Source of the DNA: Actinoplanes lutulentus
Lineage (GTDB): Bacteria > Actinomycetota > Actinomycetes > Mycobacteriales > Micromonosporaceae
DNA: 64,000 bases
Reading direction: 5' to 3'
NCBI RefSeq assembly: GCF_003259845.1
Contig: NZ_QLMJ01000031.1
Location: 1-64,000, forward strand
Shown here: piece by piece, positions 51,942 to 59,600 of the stretch
Layout of the letters: each line of letters opens with the position of its first letter
Position numbering within the stretch: the first letter of the stretch is position 1
The notes under the pieces: model-generated
Told to the model about the DNA's origin: nothing
The model's input: the letters and a program-made list of their open reading frames with translations, nothing else
Databases searched by the model: none
Translations under genes and position numbers: made by a program

Positions 51942-52832
51942 ATGGCCCTCAACCCGTGGCGGCTGCGCCTGCTGGCCGACCTGGCGACGTACGGCACGGT
52001 CCGAGCCGTCGCGCAGCGCGGCAACCTGAGCCCGTCCGCGGTGTCCCAGCAGCTGGCGACGCTGGAGCGGGAGACGCGTACCGCGCTGATCGAACGCACC
52101 GGCCGCCGCGTCCGCCTGACTGCCGCCGGGGTGCTGCTGGCCGGCCGGGCCCGGGAGATCCTGGCCGCCATGGACGCCGCCGAGGCCGAACTGCGCGGCC
52201 TGGCCGACGAACCGGCCGGAACCGTCACGGTCGCCGCGTTCCAGAGCGCGGTCCACGCCCTGGCCGAACCGGCGGTCGCTCATCTGGCGGCCCGCCATCC
52301 GGACGTCACCGTGGTCCTGCTGGAGCTGGAACCGCACGAGAGCATGCCGGCCCTGCGCCGCGGCGACGTCGACCTCATCATCACGACCGCGGACTTCGCC
52401 GGCGCCGAACTCGACCCGGCGATCGACCTGGTCCCGCTGGGCGAGGACGCGATCGTGCTGGTCCTGCCCCCGGAACACCCTCTGGCCGGCGCCGAGGCGG
52501 TCACCCTGGAGTCCTGCGCCGACCAGCGCTGGAGCTTCGATGTGGCCGGGTCGTACATGTCCGAGCTGGCCACGAGACTGTGCCGGGAGGCGGGATTCGA
52601 GCCCACGGTGATCTGCCGTTTCAACAACTACATGCTGGCGTTGCAGCACGTGGAGAACGGCCGCTCGATAGCGATGCTCCCGAAACTGGCGGTGGATCCG
52701 CGTTACCGGGTGGCGACCAGGCCCTTGAGCCCGTCGCTGACCCGCCGGATCACCGCCGCGGTCCGCCGCCCGTCCACCCCACGCCCCGAGGTGACCGCGG
52801 TGCTTACCGCTCTGCGTACCCGCGAGGCCTGA
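51942..52832 (+). CDS. LysR-family regulator of dgdA
   Basis: The 296-residue product has a LysR helix-turn-helix (LLADLATYGTVRAVAQ, then SAVSQQLATLERETR) and an effector domain (AVHALAEPAVAHLA, GDVDLIITT). The ATG at 51942 was chosen because LysR proteins begin just before that helix. It is divergent from dgdA with 86 bp between and is positioned like DgdR, which represses dgdA. Sequence alone does not prove orthology. Confidence 0.9.
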   Translation: MALNPWRLRLLADLATYGTVRAVAQRGNLSPSAVSQQLATLERETRTALIERTGRRVRLTAAGVLLAGRAREILAAMDAAEAELRGLADEPAGTVTVAAFQSAVHALAEPAVAHLAARHPDVTVVLLELEPHESMPALRRGDVDLIITTADFAGAELDPAIDLVPLGEDAIVLVLPPEHPLAGAEAVTLESCADQRWSFDVAGSYMSELATRLCREAGFEPTVICRFNNYMLALQHVENGRSIAMLPKLAVDPRYRVATRPLSPSLTRRITAAVRRPSTPRPEVTAVLTALRTREA

Positions 52833-52864
52833 CCGCCACAGCCGTTGCCGCGTGCTCTAGCTGC

Positions 52865-52910
52865 GATCTTGGCAAGCTCCGCCCGCTTTCGGCCCGAGCT
52901 TGCCGAGATC
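52865..52910. repeat. palindromic repeat family P2, copy a
   Basis: GATCTTGGCAAGCTC (52865-52879) and GAGCTTGCCGAGATC (52896-52910) pair over 15 positions with one G-T pair. It opens the 668-base gene-free stretch between the LysR gene and the sensor kinase. A related copy is at 56152-56198. Confidence 0.7.
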
Positions 52911-52946
52911 TGCCAGGGGTGAGCTCGACGAAGCTCTGCTCCGCGT

Positions 52947-52980
52947 GTCGAGTCGGGTGCGATCCCCACCCCGACTCGAC
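52947..52980. repeat. palindromic repeat family P3, copy a
   Basis: The arms GTCGAGTCGGG and CCCGACTCGAC form an 11-bp stem with a short loop. The flanking GTGTCGA start matches two copies at 56287-56389. It is part of the left repeat array. Confidence 0.65.
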
Positions 52981-53038
52981 TCCGATGTGTCCGATGAAAT
53001 CCCGAGTCACCGACCGCGGATCTTGGAGTCGTCGCGGC

Positions 53039-53093
53039 GAGCCGTAGCTCAGACGTGTAATCCGGGCCTCAGAACAGGTCTGGACTACGGCTC
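53039..53093. repeat. palindromic repeat family P1, copy c
   Basis: The outer arms GAGCCGTAG and CTACGGCTC enclose a further CTCAGAC/GTCTGG pairing, with internal mismatches. It is the third P1 copy in the window, tandem with copy d 6 nt later. Confidence 0.75.
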
Positions 53094-53098
53094 AGGCC

Positions 53099-53159
53099 GG
53101 CGAGCCGTAGCCCAGACCTGTTATCCGGGTGCGAAAACGTATCTGAGCTACGGCTCGCC
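53099..53159. repeat. palindromic repeat family P1, copy d
   Basis: The outer arms GGCGAGCCGTAGC and GCTACGGCTCGCC pair perfectly apart from the inner region. It lies just outside the decayed gene at 53160-53460 and shares the GTAGCTCAG-type core with the copies at 87-200. Confidence 0.75.
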
Positions 53160-53460
53160 CGCGACAACCCCGCCACCAAGCAAGCGGCATCGGCCGGCCA
53201 GCCTGCACCGGGACCACGAGCAGCAGGACGATGGTCGCGGCTAGGAACGGTCCCCACCCGACAAAAGCCACATCCCGTAAAGAAGAGGAAGGCAACAACG
53301 CCAGGCACGCCACCGACACTGCCAGCGGATCCGTAGCCGCCCGACGATCGACGACAGCGGCCCGGCCGGGCGGTGCTGGAACCAGCGGGCCGCCAGCAGC
53401 GTCGTCGGCAGGAACACCACGATCATCGTGAAGGCCACCGCCTGGTCGGAAACCGGCCCC
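53160..53460 (-). pseudogene. decayed membrane-protein gene fragment, unrecognised
   Basis: On the minus strand one frame gives AVAFTMIVVFLPTTLLAARWF and then loses the reading, while another frame continues with VAFVGWGPFLAATIVLLLVV. Both are membrane-like but neither has a start and the first is preceded by an in-frame stop, so this looks like a frameshifted, truncated remnant. It could be the end of a DUF418 or acyltransferase-type protein, which is a guess. It fills most of the gene-free stretch before the sensor kinase. Confidence 0.5.
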
Positions 53461-53500
53461 TAACCATGGATAGAGAAGCGGCCTCTACTGTGAGGCCACC

Positions 53501-55429
53501 ATGTGGATCCTGCCCGCCCTGATCGCCGCCGCACAGATCGTCTACTGGCCGGTTCTGCCGCTGCTGCGCGACGATCCGGTGCCCGCCGGAGGCGCTGCCG
53601 TGGTCGTCGCCGCGACCCTGGTCACCGCCGCCGGGCTGGGTCTCCGCAGGCAACGGCCGCTGCACGCCCTCGGCGTCGTGGTCGCCGGGATCACCGTCGG
53701 GACCCTTGCCGCGCCGGACGGGCAGTACCTGTACGTCGACGGTGACGCGGTCCTGATCATCGCGGTCGCCGACATGATCGCGCTGTTCAGCGTCGCCGTC
53801 CGCGAACCGGCCCGGACCACGCTGCTGGCCGTCGCCGGCCTGGCGATCTGGCAGTCGGTGGTCACCTGGGAGGGGCCGTTCGGGTCGATCGTCATGGCCG
53901 GTGTCTACGCCGTCGTCGCCGCGTTCGGCCGGGTTCGCGGCAGGTGGAACTCCGACCGTGCCGCGGCCGTTCTCCGCCTCGAAGCCGCCCGCCAGGCACA
54001 CCGCGAGGCCGCCGACGCCGAGCGGCGCCGCCTCGCCCGCGAACTCCACGACGTCACCGCCCACCACCTCACCTCCGTGGTGGTCAACGCGCAGGCCGCG
54101 CAGCTGCTCGGCGATCAGCGTCCGGAACTGCGGGACGAGGCGTTGCGCTTCGCCGCGCGCACCGGCCGGGACACCCTCGGCGCGCTGCGCCGCCTCGTCA
54201 CGATCATGCCGGCGGGCTCGGAGGTCGACGAGACCGTGCCGACGCTGTCCGAATTAGCCCAGGACTTCAGCACGCTCGGCCAGCAGCTCACGCTCAGCCT
54301 CCCGGACGGCGAGCCTCCGGCCGACATCGCCGAGGCGATGCATGGCATCGCGCGCGAGGCGCTCACCAACACCCTGCGTTACGCGCCCGGCGGTTCGGTC
54401 ACCCTTCATTTCGGGTACGCCGAAAGCGGCGCTGAACTGGTCGTCGAGGACCGTGGCCCAGGTGCGGAGTCGACCGGGGCAACCGGGCTCGGCGGTGGAC
54501 GCGGAGTAACCGGGATGCGGGAACGGGCGGCGGCGCTGGGCGGAACTTTGCGGGCCGGTCCGCGTACCCAAGGGGGTTGGGAAGTGAGAGCGCATGTGCC
54601 GCGCGGCGTTCCCGGCGCCGCAGGCCGCCGGTTCCGGAGATTGGCGGCCAGTCGCGGCGTGCTCGACGCGGGGTTGATTCTGCTGGTCCTGCTGCTGCCG
54701 CTCGGCGGCCTGGCCTCGGAGGTGCTGCCGGCGACGGTCTGGTGGCTGGTGCTGGCCGCGATGATCGCGCACGCGGCGCCGCTCTGGTGGCGGCGGCGTT
54801 TTCCCTGGCAGGTGCTCGGTGCGGTGATCGCGACGGCGTGGCTCGGCCCGCTGCTGTACTTCACCGGTGTCGTGCCGCAGGACCTCGGATGGCTGTTTTT
54901 GTTCAGCGCGGGCGCGGAGCTGGTCGCGGTGCACGCCGCTGGTGATCACGGTGGGCGGCCCGGTTTGACCTGGATCGCGCCGGCGGTGACCGTGCTCTCG
55001 GTGCTGGCGCTCGCCACGATGATGGGAGCCGGCTCAGGAGGTTTTGTCGCGATGGTGCTGCTCACCGGGGTGTTCACGGTGCTGGTCAGTGTGGTGCTGG
55101 GGCCGCTGATGTTCGCGTCCTGGTGGTCCGGTGTCGCTACCCGTCGCCGCCGGGAGCTGCGCCGGCACCGGGAGGAAGGCGGGGTGGCGCTGGCGATGGC
55201 CGGCGCTGAGGCTCAGGCCCTCGCCGAACGGACCCGGATCGCCGACGGCCTGCGCGCGGACGTTCTCCGGCATGCCGCGGAGCTGCCGGAAGCGGCCGAA
55301 CGCGGCGATCTGAACGGTGTGCTGGGTGCGGCCCGGCAGGCTCTCACCGCCATGCGATCGTTGCTCGACGGGATGTCTTCGTCGTCTTCCGTGAAGGAGG
55401 AGGTGCCGTCATCGCTGTCCGGGTCCTGA
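53501..55429 (+). CDS. NarL-type sensor histidine kinase with degenerate second half
   Basis: The 642-residue product has an N-terminal membrane domain (about 5-150), a HisKA_3 domain with phosphorylated histidine in RRRLARELHDVTAHHL (about residue 185), and a HATPase_c domain (HGIAREALTNTLRYAPGG and later GVTGMRERAAALGG) to about 370. A second membrane domain (about 385-545) follows, then a helical segment (ERTRIADGLRADVLRH) that resembles a HisKA_3 region without the histidine. The chain looks like a fused, decayed duplicate. The gene overlaps the response-regulator start. Confidence 0.88.
   Translation: MWILPALIAAAQIVYWPVLPLLRDDPVPAGGAAVVVAATLVTAAGLGLRRQRPLHALGVVVAGITVGTLAAPDGQYLYVDGDAVLIIAVADMIALFSVAVREPARTTLLAVAGLAIWQSVVTWEGPFGSIVMAGVYAVVAAFGRVRGRWNSDRAAAVLRLEAARQAHREAADAERRRLARELHDVTAHHLTSVVVNAQAAQLLGDQRPELRDEALRFAARTGRDTLGALRRLVTIMPAGSEVDETVPTLSELAQDFSTLGQQLTLSLPDGEPPADIAEAMHGIAREALTNTLRYAPGGSVTLHFGYAESGAELVVEDRGPGAESTGATGLGGGRGVTGMRERAAALGGTLRAGPRTQGGWEVRAHVPRGVPGAAGRRFRRLAASRGVLDAGLILLVLLLPLGGLASEVLPATVWWLVLAAMIAHAAPLWWRRRFPWQVLGAVIATAWLGPLLYFTGVVPQDLGWLFLFSAGAELVAVHAAGDHGGRPGLTWIAPAVTVLSVLALATMMGAGSGGFVAMVLLTGVFTVLVSVVLGPLMFASWWSGVATRRRRELRRHREEGGVALAMAGAEAQALAERTRIADGLRADVLRHAAELPEAAERGDLNGVLGAARQALTAMRSLLDGMSSSSSVKEEVPSSLSGS
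55396..55413 (+). promoter_or_regulatory. strong ribosome-binding site before a non-canonical ATC start
   Basis: GGAGGAGG at 55396-55403 is followed at 7-nt spacing by ATC at 55411, in the frame of the response regulator. There is no ATG, GTG or TTG in that frame between the ribosome-binding site and the receiver-domain aspartates. The neighbouring GTG at 55403 is in another frame. Confidence 0.6.
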
Positions 55430-56070
55430 TCGTCGACGACCAGCTGATGGTCCGTGCCGGTCTCTGCGCCATCGTCGGCTCGCAGCCCGATTTCGAGGTG
55501 GTGGGTGAGGCCGGCGACGGCGCGGCCGGTGTCGACCTGGCCGCCGCGCTGACGCCGGACGTGGTGCTGATGGACGTACGGATGCCGGGCGTCGACGGCA
55601 TCACCGCGACGGCCCGGCTGACGGCGGGCCCGCAGCCGCCCCGGGTTTTGGTGCTGACCACGTTCCACCAGGACGCCTATGTGTTCCAGGCGTTGCGGGC
55701 CGGGGCATCGGGGTTCCTGCTCAAGGACGCCGAGCCGGCTGAATTGGTAGCGGCGATCCGAACGGTGGCCTCCGGCGAGGCAATGCTGAGCCCGGCGGTG
55801 ACGCGGCGGCTGATCGACGCGTTCGCAGCGGGGGCGATCGCTGAGGCAGCGGCGCCGGACCCACGCCTGGACGCGTTGACGCCCCGCGAGAAGGACGTGC
55901 TGGTGACGATCGCCCAGGGCCGTTCGAACGCCGAGATCGCCGAGCAGCTCGGCATCGGCACCGGAACGGTGAAGACCCACGTGAACGCCCTGCTGTCCAA
56001 ACTAGGCGTCCGAGACCGGGTCCAGGCCACGATCGTCGCGTATGACCTGGGCCTGGTCCGCCCTCGCTGA
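55411..56070 (+). CDS. NarL/LuxR response regulator with unusual start codon
   Basis: The product of about 219 residues has a receiver domain (VRVLIVDDQLMVRAGL, phospho-acceptor aspartate in LMDVRMPGVDG, conserved lysine in LLKDAEPAEL) and a LuxR helix-turn-helix (LTPREKDVLVTIAQGRSNAEIAEQ). The first canonical start, ATG 55447, would remove the two acidic residues of the phosphorylation pocket. The natural start is therefore ATC 55411 (or CTG 55426), with a strong ribosome-binding site. It overlaps the sensor kinase by 19 nt and forms its two-component pair. Confidence 0.85.
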   Translation: MAVRVLIVDDQLMVRAGLCAIVGSQPDFEVVGEAGDGAAGVDLAAALTPDVVLMDVRMPGVDGITATARLTAGPQPPRVLVLTTFHQDAYVFQALRAGASGFLLKDAEPAELVAAIRTVASGEAMLSPAVTRRLIDAFAAGAIAEAAAPDPRLDALTPREKDVLVTIAQGRSNAEIAEQLGIGTGTVKTHVNALLSKLGVRDRVQATIVAYDLGLVRPR

Positions 56071-56151
56071 CCGGCCCTTTCTGGCCGTCTTCGCTGGCGC
56101 GCCCTGCTTGCATGGTGTTGCTGGCTCGCGCGCATTGACTCGCCCCACGGC

Positions 56152-56198
56152 GATCCTGGCAACTTCGGCCCAGATTTCAGCCGCAGGTTGCCAAGGTC
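56152..56198. repeat. palindromic repeat family P2, copy b
   Basis: The arms GATCCTGGCAAC and GGTTGCCAAGGTC share the TGGCAA core with copy a at 52865 and pair with a few mismatches. It lies in the 319-base gene-free stretch after the response regulator. Confidence 0.6.
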
Positions 56199-56205
56199 TG
56201 CCGGC

Positions 56206-56252
56206 GGGGCGGTCAGCGCACGCGCACGCGTTTTGTGTGCGTTCACCGCCCC
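56206..56252. repeat. palindromic repeat family P4, copy b
   Basis: The outer arms GGGGCGGT and ACCGCCCC enclose a GCGCACGC/GTGTGCG inner stem, the same plan as the hairpin at 22826-22870, though the loop sequences differ. Confidence 0.6.
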
Positions 56253-56286
56253 TGCGCGAGTCTTCCGCGTGCTGTGGCACGCGCTG

Positions 56287-56327
56287 CGTGTCGAGTTTGG
56301 GTGCGGAGCGCGCCTCAATTCGACACG
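56287..56327. repeat. palindromic repeat family P3, copy b
   Basis: CGTGTCGA and TCGACACG form the outer stem, with weaker pairing inward. It is one of two adjacent copies in the same orientation. Confidence 0.65.
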
Positions 56328-56346
56328 GGCGAGCGGCTTCGGGTCC

Positions 56347-56389
56347 GCGTGTCGATTTTGGGTGCGGATTGGACCTGAAATCGACACGC
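56347..56389. repeat. palindromic repeat family P3, copy c (possible terminator)
   Basis: The arms GCGTGTCGATTT and AAATCGACACGC pair through about 17 positions including two G-T pairs. It ends exactly before the stop of the small minus-strand gene at 56390 and may terminate it. Confidence 0.7.
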
Positions 56390-56584
56390 TCAGCCGTTCG
56401 AGGGCTCGGCGGTGTGGCGGGAGAAGACCGTTGTGGTGATCGCGGTGATAGTGGCGGCTATGGCTACGCGGACCCAGAAGTGCTGGAGCGGGCTGTCGGC
56501 GAACTGGGCCGAGCGGGCCATCAGGGTCAGCGCCACGTGCACCGGGAGCGGGATCAGGATGTAGGCGATCCAGGGCTTCAACAT
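56390..56584 (-). CDS. small membrane protein, hypothetical
   Basis: The 64-residue product starts MLKPWIAYILIPLPVHVAL and has two hydrophobic segments (about 6-22 and 36-54). No family is recognised. The ribosome-binding site is weak, so it may not be expressed. It lies 94 nt after the hybrid kinase gene start direction on the same strand, between that gene and palindrome P3c. Confidence 0.5.
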   Translation of the reverse strand: MLKPWIAYILIPLPVHVALTLMARSAQFADSPLQHFWVRVAIAATITAITTTVFSRHTAEPSNG

Positions 56585-56678
56585 GGGAAGAAGTCTTCCG
56601 GCGCGACGGCATCGGCGGATCTGGCCGTGGGCGGACACGCCTCTCTATCGCTGGGCATAGACGCTCGGCGCCGGTGCT

Positions 56679-59600
56679 TCAGTGTGTGGAGGTCCAGCGG
56701 CGTTCGATGGTTACCAGGGTTCCGGTGGAGGTGGCGGTTACGCGTACGTCGCCGTAGGCGTTCATCAGGATGGCGCCCCGGCCCCGGTCCCGGGCCGGGG
56801 GACGGGCTCGCCAGCCGCCGAAGTCCTGGACTTCGATGCGTACCAGTTCGCCGGTCACCCGCAGGCGCAGGCGGACCTCGGGGCGGCTCGGGCGCTGGGC
56901 GTGTTCGACCGCGTTGTTGATGGCTTCGGTGGCGGCCACCTGGAGGTCGTAGAGCAGGTCCGGGTCCACCGCGTCGCCACGCATCGCGGTCTGCAGGTCG
57001 CGGCGGGCGGAGGCGGCGGCGGCCGGGCCGAGCGGGTACGACCAGGTGGTGTCGATCTCAGGCAGGCTGGCCGCCGGAGCGGCGGCCGGGTGGCGGCGGA
57101 TCGCGACGACCGCGACGTCGTCGTGCTGGGGCTGCGGGATGTCGGCCAGGACCGCGTCGACCAGCGCGGTGACCGGGCGTCCGGCGAAGAACTCCCGGTC
57201 GCAGCGGGTACGCAGACGTTCCAGGCCCTCGTCGATCGGTTTCGGGAAGTCCTCGACCAGGCCGTCGGTGTAGAGCAGCAGCTGGCCGCCCGGCTCCAGG
57301 GTGTCGGTGTTCTGCCGGTACGACGCCCGGGTCAGCCCCAGCGGCGGCCCGACCCGGCCGGGCAGCAGCCGGGCCGGTACGCCGGGCGCCGAGTGCACCG
57401 GCATCGGGTGGCCGGCGCTGCACCACTCGAAACGGCCGGTGCGCGGGTCGAACCTGATTATCAGCAGGGTCGCGAAGAACGGGGTGTGCAGCCGGCCGAC
57501 CAGCGCGGCCACCCGGGCGATCACGTGCGCCGGCGCCGGGTCCTCCACCAGGTACGCCCGGACGGCATTACGGATCTGCCCGGTCGTGACGGCCGCGCCG
57601 AGTCCGTGCCCGGCCACGTCACCGATGCTCACCACGAGGCTGCCGTCGGCGGTCTCGGCGACGTCGTACCAGTCGCCGCCGACCCGGCCGGACGCCGGGC
57701 GGTACGCCGTGTGCAGGTCCCAGCCGTCCCGCTCCGGCACACTTTCCGGCAGCACCGCCTGCTGCAGGGTGACCGTCATCTGCCGCTCGTGCTCCAGCTG
57801 CCAGCTGCTCTGCGCCAGCGAGGCCAGCATGTCGGCCAGTGGTGTGAGGATGGTGCGGGACTGCTCGGTGGGCGGCGACTCGGGGTCGATGCGGACGGCG
57901 ATGCTGCCGATCCGCGTACCGTCGTGGCCTTTGATCTCGGCTTCGACGAGATCGAGCGCGAGGTCGAGTGGGGCGCCGGCGGTGAATCGCAGCACCGGCC
58001 GGTTGCCGCCGGCGTCCAGGACGGTGACCGCGGAGACGCCGTTCAGCAGGGCACGCGCCTGGTCGGTGGCGGTCTGGAACGCCTCTTCCAGCGCGCGACC
58101 GGAAGCGATCACCGCGGCGGTGTCCGCGAGGGCGGTCAGCTGTTCGGTGTGCGCGGCGCGCAGGCTGGCGAGTTCGAGGATGTTGCGGATCCGGGCGATC
58201 AGCTCGCGGGCGTGGAACGGCTTGACCACGTAGTCGTCGGCGCCGGCCGCGAGGCCTTCGACGCCCGACTCCTGGCCGGCGCGGGCGGAGAGCATCACGA
58301 CCGGCAGGCTGCGGGTGGCCGGGTCGCCGCGCAGCTTGCGGACCAGGGCGAATCCGTCGAGGCGCGGCATCATCACGTCGGTGACCAGCAGATGCGGCCG
58401 GTTCCGGCCGATCGCCTGGAGGGCGGCCTCGCCGTCGGCGGCGGTCTGCACCTGCCAGCCCTCGGCGGTGAGCAGCCGGGACAGGTAGGCGCGCATGTCG
58501 CCGTTGTCGTCGGCGACCAGGATCCGGATGGCGCCGGTCCCGGAATCCGGCAACGTCTCGTCGATCCAGCCGGCCGTCTCGGTCGCGGCAGCCCGCGCGG
58601 CGTCGAGCGGCTCCGGAGCGCCATCCTCGGACTGAACACCGGAAAAACCAGGCGAAACGGTCGCTGCGGAGGACACCGGCATCGTCACCGTGAACGTCGT
58701 GCCGTCGCCCGGCGTGCTGACCACCTCGACGTCGCCGCCCGCCAGCCGGGACAGCTCGCGGACCAGCGCCAGCCCGATCCCGGTGCCTTCGTGACTGCGG
58801 GAGCGCGCACCCCGTACCCGATGGAATCGGTCGAAGAGCCGGGGCAGCTCGCTGGCGTCGATCCCGATGCCGGTGTCCGAAACTGATAGCCGAATCGCCG
58901 AGCCGTCGGACTCCAGGCGCACCCGGATCTCGCCGACGAACGTGAACTTCAGCGCGTTCGACAGCAGGTTCGTGACGATCCGCTCCCAGTGGCCCGGGTC
59001 GACCGCGACCGGCGCGGGCAGCGGGGGACAGTCGACGACCAGGCGCAGCCCGGTGCGTTCGATCGCCGACCGGAAGACGCCGGCCAGCTCAGACGTGTAC
59101 CGCGCCAGATCCACCACGTGCGGGCTGGCGCCGGGCTCACCGGACTCGATGCCGGCGAACGTCAGCAGCTCGTTGACCAGCGAGAGCAGCCGGGTGGAGT
59201 TGCGCCACGCCGTGTCGACGCGGGTGCGCTGCGCCGGGCCGAGCGGCTCGGCGCGGTCCGCGAGAGCATCGCCGAGAGGACCCAGCATCAAGGTCAGTGG
59301 GGTACGGAACTCGTGGCTCACATTCGTGAAGAAATCCGTTTTCACCCGGTCCAGCTCGGCCAGCGCCGCTGCCCGATCACGCTCCTGTTGGTACGCCTGA
59401 GCGGTGCTGATCGCCGCCGTCACCTGCTGTGCCAGGAGCTGCAGGAACGAGCGGTACGTCTCGTCCAGGGCGCGGCTCGGGCTGACCCCGGTGACCAGGG
59501 CGCCTCCGGGCAGCGGGTGGGTGACCGCCGCGCGTACCAAATCGCCCCAGGGACCGCCGGTGAGGGTGAGCGGAACGTCGTTGATCTCGGCGGTGTCGCC

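Noticed and set aside
55447..56070. Response regulator starting at ATG 55447
   Set aside because: This start would remove the beta-1 strand and the two acidic residues needed for phosphorylation, while a strong ribosome-binding site lies further upstream.
56287..56389. Two P3 copies as the start of a CRISPR array
   Set aside because: Only two copies, each internally palindromic over its whole length, with a 19-nt gap and divergent centres.
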